Source: AR5 sp035762565 (lineage in GTDB: Bacteria > Methylomirabilota > Methylomirabilia > Rokubacteriales > CSP1-6). Taken from it: a stretch of 64,000 nucleotides of DNA. Of this stretch, positions 23,111-31,628 are shown one piece after another. Position 1 is the first letter of the stretch, and each line of letters opens with the position of its first letter. The notes under the pieces were generated by a model. It had not been told where the DNA came from, did not search any database, and saw nothing but the letters and a program-made list of their open reading frames with translations. The stretch lies in the NCBI GenBank assembly GCA_035762565.1, contig DASTOJ010000005.1, forward strand, positions 1 through 64,000, given 5' to 3'. The translations under genes and the position numbers were made by a program.

Positions 23111-24251
23111 CCTGCGCGACCATGGCCGCATGCTCACGGACCGTCCGCGCATGGCCGCGTACACGGAGGCGCTGCGACGCGCCATCCAGCCGGGCGCGAT
23201 CGTCGTGGACATCGGCACCGGCACCGGGGTCCTGGCGCTGCTGGCCTGCCGCTATGGCGCGAAGAGGGTGTACGCGATCGAGGCGTCCGACACGATCGAG
23301 GTCGCGCGCGACGTCGCCCGGGACAACGGCCTGGCCGACCGGATCCACTTCATCGAGGGATGGTCGAGCCAGGTGACGCTGCCCGAGACTGCGGACGTGG
23401 TCGTCTCCGACCTGCGCGGCGTGCTGCCGCTCTTCGAGCGACACCTGCCCTCGATCGTCGACGCCCGGCGGCGATTTCTCGGCCGAGGCGGCGCGCTGAT
23501 TCCGGCGCGCGATATCGTGTGGCTCGCGGTGGCCACGGCGACCGACCTGTACGAGCCGTACCTGCACCCCTGGGAGCGGAACGACCATGGCCTCGACCTT
23601 CGCGCCGTCCGGCCCCTGGTGACCAACGGCTGGCACCGGTGCCGCGTCGACCGGCGCCAGCTGCTGCTGGAGCCGCAACCGTGGGCCGCGCTGGACTACG
23701 CGACGCTCGAGCACTTCGACGTCACCGGCTCCGTGACGTGGGTGGCTGCGGATGCCGGCACCGCCCACGGGCTCGTGGCGTGGTTCGACGCCGAGCTCGG
23801 CCCCGACGTCGCGTTCTCCAACGCGCCCGGCGCGCCCGAGGCGATCTACGGTCAGGCCTTCTTCCCCCTGTCGGATCCCGTGACGCTGGCAGCGGGGGAC
23901 ACCGTGTCCGTGGCCGTCACCGCCACGCTCGTCGGCCGGGACTACGTCTGGTCGTGGACCACGCGCGTGCACGGGGGAGGGCGAGGGGGGCAGCTCAAGG
24001 CCGAATACCGGCAGTCCACCTTTCTCGGCGCGCCGCTGTCGCGCGCGACGCTGGCCCGGCGCTCGGCGGATCACGTGCCTGCGCTGACGGAGGAGGGGCG
24101 CCTGGAGCTGCTGATCCTGGAATCGCTCGACGCCCACCTGCCGCTGGGACGCATCGCCGATGAGGTCCTGGCGAAGTTCCCGGCCGCGTGCTCCACGTGG
24201 GAGGCGGCCCTGACACGCGTGGCCGACGCCTCGGCGCGCTACAGCCGATGA
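23085..24251 (+). CDS. PRMT-like SAM methyltransferase of the RiPP operon
   Basis: 388 residues from GTG 23085, or GTG 23103 if the overlap with the kinase gene is smaller. The N terminus HGRMLTDRPRMAAYTEAL matches the protein arginine methyltransferase pattern HxxMLxDxxRxxxYxxAI. SAM motif I is VVDIGTGTGVLALL. The double-E loop is altered: SDLRG replaces SEWMG, while the second Glu is kept in FERHL. A beta-barrel follows. The last ~55 residues (LPLGRIADEVLAKFPAACS) look like a PqqD-type winged helix, a possible second leader-binding domain. The precursor core contains one Gly-Arg. Confidence 0.82.
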   Translation: MTRRAAVYSLRDHGRMLTDRPRMAAYTEALRRAIQPGAIVVDIGTGTGVLALLACRYGAKRVYAIEASDTIEVARDVARDNGLADRIHFIEGWSSQVTLPETADVVVSDLRGVLPLFERHLPSIVDARRRFLGRGGALIPARDIVWLAVATATDLYEPYLHPWERNDHGLDLRAVRPLVTNGWHRCRVDRRQLLLEPQPWAALDYATLEHFDVTGSVTWVAADAGTAHGLVAWFDAELGPDVAFSNAPGAPEAIYGQAFFPLSDPVTLAAGDTVSVAVTATLVGRDYVWSWTTRVHGGGRGGQLKAEYRQSTFLGAPLSRATLARRSADHVPALTEEGRLELLILESLDAHLPLGRIADEVLAKFPAACSTWEAALTRVADASARYSR

Positions 24252-25450
24252 CCGTGACGGGAGCCCTGACGATCGAGGATCAGCTGCTCGTGAGCGGCGC
24301 GCACCCGGTCCTGTCGGCCGAGCGCGAGCGAGGGATGTCGCGGCTGCTCGCGCTCGGTCCGGACTGGTCGCGCCTGGTCGCCGACGCCGAGCGCCACGGG
24401 CTCGCCGCCCTCCTGCACGGCCACCTGTGCGCGCCGGGTGTGGCCGGCGTGCCGGCTGCGATCCGGGAGTCGCTGGCGCGCTCGGCGTGGACGTGCGTCG
24501 CCTGGAACCTGCGCCTCCGGCACGAGCTGGGCCGTCTGCTCACGGCGTTCGACCGAGGCCGGGTCGCGGTGATGCCGCTCAAGGGCCCTGTGCTCGCCGA
24601 TCAGCTCTATCCCGATCCCATGCTCCGCTCCACGGGGGACCTCGACCTCCTCGTCCGGTCCGCCGATCGTCGGGCCGCCGAGAAGATTCTCCAGGGCCTC
24701 GGTTGCCGACGCTTGCCGGCGCGCGAGCAGGGCACGGACTATCACACGGTCTTCGTGTCCGACGACGGGGACGCGGCCGGCGAGGTCCTCGTGGAGCTGC
24801 ACCACGAGCTGGGGGAGCGCCACGTCTCCGGCCCCGACGTCCGGGCGATCTGGGACCGGGCGTCCCCGAGCGCGTGGGCCGGTCTGCCGATCTGGTCCAT
24901 GGCGCTGCCCGACCTGCTCGTCTACCTGTGCTTCCATGCGGCGAAGGACGGGCTGGCCTCGCTGCGCGCGCTCCTCGACATCACCCTGCTGATCGAGCGG
25001 CACCGAGGCGAGATCCCGTGGGCCGAGGTGACGGCCCGGGCGAGGGCGGCGCACGTGGCCTCGCCGGTCTACCTGAGCCTCGGTCAGAGCCGCGCGCTGC
25101 TCGGCGCGCCCGTTCCGGAGGCCGTCCTCGGGGCCCTGCGGCCGTGCCGGCTGGGGTGGGGCTTGAGCCTGCGCCTGTTCAGGTGGCGGGGGGGCGTGCT
25201 GCACGTGCCGCAGGAGCGGCTGGTCGGCCCGTTCATGGCGATCCTCATGATCCTCTGGGAGGACTCGCCCCGCCGCCGGTTGCGCCAGGTGCAGCGCAAC
25301 CTCCTGCCGTCGCCGCGTCTCAGGGAGCGCTGGACCGACGTCGGGCCGGCGGCCCCGTGGGTGCGCTGGTACCCCGTCTGGCTCTGGTGTGCGGTGCGAC
25401 AGGCGGCCCGTCAGCTCCGGACCCGGCCGCGGGACGCTGGATGCTGCTGA
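24248..25450 (+). CDS. NTP_transf_5-type nucleotidyltransferase of the RiPP operon
   Basis: 400 residues from ATG 24248, overlapping the methyltransferase stop. The active-site region MPLKGPVLADQLYPDP, then RSTGDLDLLVRSADR, supplies the Dx(D) metal ligands. A later LVELHHELGERH and a helical C-terminal domain complete the family. Relatives accompany lasso clusters with HPrK-like kinases; in the pseudomycoidin pathway one modifies the phosphorylated C-terminal residue. It ends inside the next gene (10-base overlap). Confidence 0.85.
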   Translation: MTVTGALTIEDQLLVSGAHPVLSAERERGMSRLLALGPDWSRLVADAERHGLAALLHGHLCAPGVAGVPAAIRESLARSAWTCVAWNLRLRHELGRLLTAFDRGRVAVMPLKGPVLADQLYPDPMLRSTGDLDLLVRSADRRAAEKILQGLGCRRLPAREQGTDYHTVFVSDDGDAAGEVLVELHHELGERHVSGPDVRAIWDRASPSAWAGLPIWSMALPDLLVYLCFHAAKDGLASLRALLDITLLIERHRGEIPWAEVTARARAAHVASPVYLSLGQSRALLGAPVPEAVLGALRPCRLGWGLSLRLFRWRGGVLHVPQERLVGPFMAILMILWEDSPRRRLRQVQRNLLPSPRLRERWTDVGPAAPWVRWYPVWLWCAVRQAARQLRTRPRDAGCC

Positions 25451-26466
25451 CGACGATCGCCGGCAGCCTGCCCAAGCCCGCCTGGCTCGCCGAGCCCGAG
25501 CGGCTGTGGGCCCCGTGGCTCCTGCCGCCCGAGGCGCTGGCCGAGGGGCAGCGCGACGCGGTCCTGGCCGCGCTCAAGGATCAGGAGGCGGCCGGCATCG
25601 ACATCGTCACCGACGGCGAGCAGTCGCGCCAGCACTTCGTGCACGGGTTTCTCGGGAAGATCGACGGCATCGACTTCGCGCGGCGGGTGACGATCGGCAT
25701 CCGCGCCGATCGGTACAAGGCCGAGGTGCCCACGGTGACCGGTCCGCTCGCGCGCCGGGCACCCGTCCACCTGGACGAGGTCCGCTGGGCTCGCGCCCAC
25801 ACCGACCGCCGCCTGAAGTTCACCATCCCCGGCCCGATGACGATCGTGGATACCCTCGCCGACGAGTACTATCGCGACCGCCCGCGGCTGGCCCTGGAGT
25901 TCGCCCGCATCATCAACGAGGAGGCGCGGGAGCTGGTCGCGGCCGGCCTCGACGTGCTCCAGCTCGACGAGCCGGCCTTCAACGTGTACATGGACGACGT
26001 GGCGGAGTGGGGGATCGCCGCCCTGCACCGGGCCATCGAGGGGCTGGGCTGCACGACCGCCGTGCACATCTGCTACGGCTACGGGATCAAGGCCAACATC
26101 GACTGGAAGCAGACCCTGGGGAGCGAGTGGCGCCAGTACGAGCGGACCTTCCCGCTGCTGGCCGCGAGCCGGATCGACCAGGTGTCGATCGAGTGCGCGA
26201 GCTCCCGCGTGCCGCTGTCGCTGCTGGAACTGCTGGCCGGCAAGGACGTGCTGGCGGGGGTGATCGACGTGGCGACCCACGCGGTGGAGACGCCGGAGGA
26301 GGTGGCCGCCACCATCCGGCGCGCCCTGGCGCACGTGCCGGCCGCGCGCCTGTTGCCGTGCACCAACTGCGGCATGGTCCCGCTGCCGCGCGCCGTCGCG
26401 CGGGCCAAGCTCCGCGCCCTGGGCGCCGGCGCCCGGCTCGTCCGCCGCGAGCTGGGCGAGGCCTGA
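25441..26466 (+). CDS. short MetE-like cobalamin-independent methionine synthase (C-terminal domain type)
   Basis: 341 residues from ATG 25441, inside the end of the nucleotidyltransferase gene. It corresponds to the catalytic half of MetE: LTTIAGSLPKPAW at the start, DGEQSR, TIPGPMTIVDTLADEYY and LQLDEPAF. The zinc ligands are VHICYG (His and Cys), SIECASS and CTNCGM (Cys). The ~400-residue N-terminal domain of MetE is absent, as in archaeal and core-MetE enzymes, which often use methylcobamide or other methyl donors. The substrate is therefore open. Confidence 0.88.
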   Translation: MLLTTIAGSLPKPAWLAEPERLWAPWLLPPEALAEGQRDAVLAALKDQEAAGIDIVTDGEQSRQHFVHGFLGKIDGIDFARRVTIGIRADRYKAEVPTVTGPLARRAPVHLDEVRWARAHTDRRLKFTIPGPMTIVDTLADEYYRDRPRLALEFARIINEEARELVAAGLDVLQLDEPAFNVYMDDVAEWGIAALHRAIEGLGCTTAVHICYGYGIKANIDWKQTLGSEWRQYERTFPLLAASRIDQVSIECASSRVPLSLLELLAGKDVLAGVIDVATHAVETPEEVAATIRRALAHVPAARLLPCTNCGMVPLPRAVARAKLRALGAGARLVRRELGEA

Positions 26467-26469
26467 GCC

Positions 26470-29274
26470 GTGGATGCCGGGCACGAGGTCGACACGGGCT
26501 GGTTCGGGGACGCGGACGGTGCGCTGCCGCTCGGCGCGCCCTTCCGGCCGGGGCTCGATCCGCTGCCCGCGCGGCAGCACGCGTGGGCCGTGGTGAAGGA
26601 TCGCCTCGGGCGCCCCGCCCACGGCGAGCCGCGCTCGGCGCTTCACCGCATCACCATCCCGGTGCCCGAGCCCGGGCCCGCCGAGGCGATCGGCTACGTG
26701 CTCTACGCCGGGCTGACCTACAACACGCTCTTCGCCGCCCGCGGCGTGCCGATCTCGGTCTTCGACCTGCACGACCGCGACCGGCACGTGCCCGGCAGCG
26801 GCGCCGTCGTGCTGGTCGCCGCGCTCGGCAGCGAGACGGCGCGCCAGGGGCGGCTGAAGACCGGCGAGCTGCGCGTGCTCTATCCGGGCGTCTCAGATCT
26901 GCTGTCGCCCCGGGCCGGCGAGGACCCGATGCACGCCGACTTCAAGATCCAGGGCTACGAGACGCCCGACGGCTCGTTCTGCCAGTTCGTTCGGGCGCAG
27001 GCGCCGCAGCTCCTGGCGCACTCCGAGCGGCTCACGCTGCCCGAGGGCTCCTCGTACATGCTCGACCTCGAGACCGTCTACAAGGCGCTGTTCGACGTGG
27101 CGCGCGTCCGGACCGGCGAGCGCGTGTTCGTGGAGGGCGCGGCCGGCGGCACCGGCCTCTACGCGGTGGCCTGCGCCGTCCTGCGCGGCGCCCGCGTCAC
27201 GGGGCTGGTGTCCACCGCGGACAAGGGGAAGCTCGTGCTGAGCCGCGGGGCCGCCGCGTACGTCAACCGGAAGGACCCGACGGTGGCCGGCGCCTTCACG
27301 CCGGTGCCCCGCGCGCGCGCGGCCCGCGCCGCCTGGTCCGCCGCCGGCCGCGAGCTGAACGAGGCCGTGCACGCCGCCGACGCCGGCGCGCCGATCGACG
27401 TGGTCGTCTCCTCGGTCGGGCGGGACCTCTTCCCGCGCATGATCGAGCTGCTCGGCCCCGGGGGACGCCTGGTGTTCTATGGGGCCACCAGCGGCTACAC
27501 GCTCACGTTCCTCGGCAAGCCAGGGACGGCGCCGGCCGCCGAGATGCTGGGACGGGCCGGCCTGCGGCCGACGCAGGGCGTGCTCGTCTACTGGCGGGAT
27601 GGCGGCGACGCGGTCGGCGCCGCCGCCGTCACTGCGGCGCTGGAGGCGGGGGGGCGCGTGGTGGTGACCACGCGCTCCGACGCCGAGGCGGTCGCGGTGC
27701 AGGCGGCCCATCGTGTGCACGGCGTCGTCAGCCTCCAATCGCTGGCGCGGAGCAGTGGCTTGCGCTGGCCGGAGTCGATGCCGGACTATGACGAGGACCC
27801 CGAGGGCTACCGGCAGTACCAGGACACCACGCTCAAGCCCTTCGGCCAGGCAGTGGGCCGGCTGCTCGCCACGCCCGACAACCCACGCGGCAACCCCGAT
27901 CTCATCGTCGACCGGGCGGGGCAGGACACCCTCGGCGTGAGCACGTTCCTGGCCCGGCCCTTCACGGGCGTCGTGGTCTACCTCGAGGACACCGCCGGCG
28001 ACCGGCTCTCGTTCTACGCCCCCAACGTCTGGATGCACGGCAAGCGCGTGCTGTTTCCGAGCTTCGCCATCCTCGGCAGCCACCTGTCCAACGCGCACCA
28101 GGCCGAGGAGGTCGTGCGCCTGCTCGACACCGGGGCGCTGACCCTGCATCCGCCGGCCGTGCATCCGTGGGAGGAGCTGGCCGAGGCCCATCAGGCCATC
28201 CACGACAACCGCCACGCCGGCACGCTGACCGTCCGCGTGGGCGCCGTCGCCGCGCTCGACGGTGCGCGCACCGCGCGCGAGGTGTACGAGGCGTGGGGCT
28301 CGCGCTTCGTCGACGGCGCGGCCGTCCGCGTGCGCCTCGATGCGGTGCGCCCGGGCCTGCCGGCGCGGGTGGCGCTGGTGACGATCGACGTGCCGCCGGC
28401 CAACGCGCTCGGGCGGGCGACGCTCGACGACCTCGAGCGGGCCCTGGCCGTGCTGGAGGCCGAGCCCGGGCTCAAGGCCGCGGTGCTGACGGGCGGCGGC
28501 GGCCTGTTCGTGGCCGGGGCCGACATCCGCCAGCTCCGCGCGTTCACGAGCGCGGAGGACGTCGAGGCGCTGGCCGCCCGCGCCCAGCGGCTGTTCGGCC
28601 GGATCGCCCGGCTGCCGTTTCCGATGATCGCCGCCGTCGACGGCTACGCGCTCGGGGGCGGCAACGAGCTGCAGATGGCCTGCGCGTACCGCATCGCCTC
28701 CCGGCGGGCCGAGCTGGGGCAACCGGAGATCAACCTGCACGTCATCCCCGGGTTCGGCGGCACGCAGATGCTGCCGCGTCTGGCCGCCCGCCGGGCGCGG
28801 GCGGGTGGCGGCCAGATGTACCCGCTGTTGATCGACGCGCTCTCCATACTGCTCGACGGCCGCCGGCGCTCAGCCGAGCGCATGCTGGCCCTGGGCCTCG
28901 TCGACGAGGTGGCGCCGGCCGACGCCCTGGCTCACGCGCTGAGCGTCGCACGGCGCATCGCGCTCGGCGAGTTCGCGGGCACGCTCTGGTCGCCCCTGGC
29001 CGAGGCGGGCACGCTGGCCTTCCCCAACGTCGAGCGCGATCCCGAGATCCAGCGCCTGCTCGGTCACCACGAGCGGATCCCCCGCGCCGCGCCGGCCCGC
29101 GCGATCCTCGAGCTGGTGCGGGTGGGCTTCACGCAAGGCCTGGCCGCGGGCCTCGCCGCCGAGGCGCGCGAGTTCGGCCGGCTGGCCGCTTCGGACGAGG
29201 GACGAGCCGGGCTCGATCGCTTCCTGGCCCGCCGCTCGCTCGCACTTCCCCTTCGCCGGGACGACGTGACGTAG
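26470..29274 (+). CDS. bifunctional MDR reductase / enoyl-CoA hydratase
   Basis: 934 residues from a GTG three bases past the MetE-like stop. Residues ~1-590 are a medium-chain dehydrogenase/reductase of the crotonyl-CoA carboxylase-reductase or acrylyl-CoA reductase type, with VFVEGAAGGTGLYAVACAVLRGARV in the nucleotide-binding part and GRLVFYGATSGY. Residues ~620-930 are an enoyl-CoA hydratase/isomerase with oxyanion-hole segments FVAGADIRQL and DGYALGGGNELQ and a catalytic Glu in GQPEINLHVIPGFGG. The fusion would hydrate and reduce or carboxylate an acyl-CoA within one polypeptide. The physiological substrate is unknown. Confidence 0.88.
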   Translation: MDAGHEVDTGWFGDADGALPLGAPFRPGLDPLPARQHAWAVVKDRLGRPAHGEPRSALHRITIPVPEPGPAEAIGYVLYAGLTYNTLFAARGVPISVFDLHDRDRHVPGSGAVVLVAALGSETARQGRLKTGELRVLYPGVSDLLSPRAGEDPMHADFKIQGYETPDGSFCQFVRAQAPQLLAHSERLTLPEGSSYMLDLETVYKALFDVARVRTGERVFVEGAAGGTGLYAVACAVLRGARVTGLVSTADKGKLVLSRGAAAYVNRKDPTVAGAFTPVPRARAARAAWSAAGRELNEAVHAADAGAPIDVVVSSVGRDLFPRMIELLGPGGRLVFYGATSGYTLTFLGKPGTAPAAEMLGRAGLRPTQGVLVYWRDGGDAVGAAAVTAALEAGGRVVVTTRSDAEAVAVQAAHRVHGVVSLQSLARSSGLRWPESMPDYDEDPEGYRQYQDTTLKPFGQAVGRLLATPDNPRGNPDLIVDRAGQDTLGVSTFLARPFTGVVVYLEDTAGDRLSFYAPNVWMHGKRVLFPSFAILGSHLSNAHQAEEVVRLLDTGALTLHPPAVHPWEELAEAHQAIHDNRHAGTLTVRVGAVAALDGARTAREVYEAWGSRFVDGAAVRVRLDAVRPGLPARVALVTIDVPPANALGRATLDDLERALAVLEAEPGLKAAVLTGGGGLFVAGADIRQLRAFTSAEDVEALAARAQRLFGRIARLPFPMIAAVDGYALGGGNELQMACAYRIASRRAELGQPEINLHVIPGFGGTQMLPRLAARRARAGGGQMYPLLIDALSILLDGRRRSAERMLALGLVDEVAPADALAHALSVARRIALGEFAGTLWSPLAEAGTLAFPNVERDPEIQRLLGHHERIPRAAPARAILELVRVGFTQGLAAGLAAEAREFGRLAASDEGRAGLDRFLARRSLALPLRRDDVT

Positions 29275-29276
29275 CC

Positions 29277-29792
29277 GTGCGGTGGGTGCTGGACGGCTAC
29301 AACGTGATTCGGCGGGACCCGGATCTGCGGGCGCGCGAGTCTGGCAGCCTCGAAGCCGGCCGGGCGGCCCTCCTGGCGCTCGTCGCCAGGATCACCCGCG
29401 ACTGTTCCGACAGCTTCACGATCGTGTTCGACGGCGCCCGTCGCTTTTCCGGGAGCGCGCCGGGTGGCGGGCGCGTGCAGGTCGTCTTCTCACGGCCGCC
29501 CGAGACGGCCGACGACGTGTTGCGCCGCCTGGCGGCGGGATTGCGCGAGGGGGCGGTCGTCGTCACCTCCGACCGGGCCGTGCAGACCGCCGCCCGACGA
29601 GTCGGTGCCGTGGCCGTCGGCGCCGAGGCGTTCCTCGCCGCGGCTACGCCCGCGGCGGCCCTCGCCGACGCGCCGAAGGACGAGGCCGACGACGATGACG
29701 ATGAGGCGCTGCCCCCCCGTGGCCCGCGGCGACGACCGTCGCGGGAGGCCCGTGCGGCGCAGAGAGTTCTGCTTCGCCTCCGAACTCGTTGA
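29277..29792 (+). CDS. NYN/YacP-like RNase domain protein
   Basis: 171 residues from a GTG three bases after the upstream stop. The N terminus RWVLDGYNVIRRDP is the NYN/PIN signature with the first acidic residue. FTIVFDGARR and VVVTSDRAVQTAARR supply the other acidic positions. It resembles YacP (Rae1), a ribosome-associated or mRNA-cleaving endonuclease. The C terminus is an acidic run (DEADDDDDEAL) followed by a basic tail. Confidence 0.85.
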   Translation: MRWVLDGYNVIRRDPDLRARESGSLEAGRAALLALVARITRDCSDSFTIVFDGARRFSGSAPGGGRVQVVFSRPPETADDVLRRLAAGLREGAVVVTSDRAVQTAARRVGAVAVGAEAFLAAATPAAALADAPKDEADDDDDEALPPRGPRRRPSREARAAQRVLLRLRTR

Positions 29793-29823
29793 CGCCCGCC
29801 GGCGAATCCGCTACAACCACCCA

Positions 29824-30060
29824 GTGGGCCGCCATCTCTTCATCGTTTCCCGCCAGTCTCCAGACCTCTACGCCTACCTCTCGCGCGAGTTCTCGTCCGA
29901 GCCGGATGTCGTCGTGATCCTCGACCGGCGCGAGCATGATCGCTGGGCCGGCGAGTCGGAGGCGGGGACGGCCGAGCGGCGGCAAGGTGACCGACGCGTC
30001 AAGACCGAGGTCAGGACCCAGCTGTCGACCCTGGGGTACGCCTTCGTCCGCATCGATTGA
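29824..30060 (+). CDS. small conserved hypothetical protein
   Basis: 78 residues from a GTG. It begins GRHLFIVSRQSPDLYAYLSR, has VVVILDRREHDRWA in the middle and an arginine-rich stretch (ERRQGDRRVK). The pattern is of a small nucleotide-binding or response-type alpha/beta fold with basic tail; I do not know a function. The gap 30061-30171 is less GC-rich than its surroundings and should contain the promoter of the following receiver gene. Confidence 0.6.
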   Translation: MGRHLFIVSRQSPDLYAYLSREFSSEPDVVVILDRREHDRWAGESEAGTAERRQGDRRVKTEVRTQLSTLGYAFVRID

Positions 30061-30171
30061 CCCGCCGGAGGTCAACGGTTACCGTGTAAGGTCTACACCC
30101 TCAGTCGAGTCGATTTGAAGCGCTTACAGGGACGGGCGCGACCTAAATAACCGATAAGCTGGACGTTACGA

Positions 30172-30717
30172 GTGGTACTAGACCTGCATCATGCGCGCGA
30201 CGTGTTCGAAATTCCGGTATGCGTTGCCGCGCCGCGGAGAATGCCGGACCAGCCGCATCGCCGTGGCCACAGGCCTCGGGCCCACCGCATCCCGGTGCCG
30301 GACCTCTCACGGCCGGAGGTCAGCAGGATCAGGGTCCCGCGCCGGACCGGCTTGATCTTGATCGTCGACGATTCCTTGCACACCCGCGAGCTCTACACCG
30401 AGTACCTGACGTACCAGGGCCTGGGCGTGGTGACGGCGGCGGACGCCGAATCGGGGCTGGCGCTGGCCCAGTCGCTGAAGCCCGACGTGATCGTCATGGA
30501 CCTCGCCATGCCCGGCCTCAACGGCATCACAGCCACGCACCGTCTCAAGCAGGACCCCCGGACGCGGCGCATCCCGATCATCGTTCTCACGGGCTACGCG
30601 TTTCGCGCCATCGAGCACGGCGCGCTGGAAGCCGGCGCCGAGGTGTTCCTCACCAAGCCCTGCCTGCCCGAGGATCTCGAGTCGAGGATCCGCAGCCTGC
30701 TTCCCAGGCGCGCCTGA
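30172..30717 (+). CDS. stand-alone response-regulator receiver protein
   Basis: 181 residues if started at GTG 30172; ATG 30241 (158 residues) is equally plausible, since the first ~60 residues are arginine-rich and not conserved. The receiver domain has LILIVDDS (acidic pocket), phosphoacceptor Asp in VIVMDLAMPG, Thr in IVLTGYAF and Lys in FLTKPC. There is no output domain and no histidine kinase nearby. It is a CheY-like phosphorelay component. Confidence 0.88.
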   Translation: MVLDLHHARDVFEIPVCVAAPRRMPDQPHRRGHRPRAHRIPVPDLSRPEVSRIRVPRRTGLILIVDDSLHTRELYTEYLTYQGLGVVTAADAESGLALAQSLKPDVIVMDLAMPGLNGITATHRLKQDPRTRRIPIIVLTGYAFRAIEHGALEAGAEVFLTKPCLPEDLESRIRSLLPRRA

Positions 30718-30895
30718 AGGACCGGAAGGAACAGGATGGAGATCCCGACGCCTGCACCGCGTCTGCTATGCCATCTGGCGCGAGGAGTGCGAGCCACAAG
30801 CGACGCATTGACGGCCGCGCCGATGAGGCCGCCGGTGCGTTCAGGGCTGTATCCGTTCGTTGACATCCCATTGGGAGGCGTGACACCGTGACCGG

Positions 30896-31372
30896 GTGTC
30901 GCGCGTCCTGGTGGCGCTCGTCGTCCTGCTCGGCGCCGGGGGGCCAGTGGCCGCCCAGGCTCCCGCCGGGCTCGAGGCCCGCGTCGTGCGCGTGGTGGAC
31001 GGCGACACCATCCACGTGCGGGTCAACGGTCGCGTCGAGAAGGTCCGCTACATCGGCGTGAACACCCCCGAGCTGCATCACCCGACACGCGGGGAAGAGC
31101 CGGGTGGGCGCCAGGCTCACGCGGCGAACCGGCGCCTGGTCGAGGGCAAGCGGGTGCGGCTGGATCTCGACGTGCAGTCGCGCGACCGTTACGGCCGGCT
31201 GCTCGCCTACGTCTGGGTCGGTGACACGATGGTCAACGCCGAGCTGATCCGACTCGGCTACGCCCAGGTGATGACGGTCCCGCCCAACGTGCGCCACCAG
31301 GCGCTGTTCCTGAAGCTGCAGCGCGACGCGCGCGAGGCCGGCCGCGGCCTCTGGGGCCTGCCCGCGACCTAA
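30896..31372 (+). CDS. exported thermonuclease (SNase) homologue
   Basis: 158 residues from GTG, the earliest in-frame start after a stop at 30881. A signal peptide (RVLVALVVLLGAGGPVAAQA) precedes an SNase domain with VVDGDTIHVRVNG (metal-binding Asp residues), VRYIGVNTPEL (Arg) and DRYGRLLAYVWV (catalytic Glu/Arg region) and the C-terminal GLWG. It should be a secreted Ca-dependent nuclease. Its stop lies inside the arm of a long inverted repeat. Confidence 0.9.
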   Translation: MSRVLVALVVLLGAGGPVAAQAPAGLEARVVRVVDGDTIHVRVNGRVEKVRYIGVNTPELHHPTRGEEPGGRQAHAANRRLVEGKRVRLDLDVQSRDRYGRLLAYVWVGDTMVNAELIRLGYAQVMTVPPNVRHQALFLKLQRDAREAGRGLWGLPAT

Positions 31373-31628
31373 TGACTCTCGTGGAATACGGTGACGCCGG
31401 GGGCTGGGCGTGGGGCGGGCGCGCCCGCATGGCTCGCCTGTCGCCGTAACTCGCGCCGAGCACGGCTCGCTCGGCCCCCCATCCCCCCAAGGGGCTCTGC
31501 GGCAGGCAGTCGAAGCCCTGGCGGCTCGCTCGCCGTGCCCGGCGCTCGAACGGCGACGACGGCTCGCCATGATGGCGCGCCCGCCCCACGCCCAGCCCCC
31601 GGCGTCACCATATTCCACGAGACTCATT
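31371..31628. repeat. 258-bp long inverted repeat element, copy 1
   Basis: Arms 31371-31425 and 31574-31628 match over 53 of 55 bases as inverted repeats. The interior continues as an imperfect palindrome with ATGGCTCGCCTGT on the left, ACGACGGCTCGCCAT on the right and CCCCCCATCCCCCC at the centre. The arms end on the stop codons of the thermonuclease gene and of the convergent monooxygenase relic. A second copy lies at 55662-55897. Confidence 0.85.
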
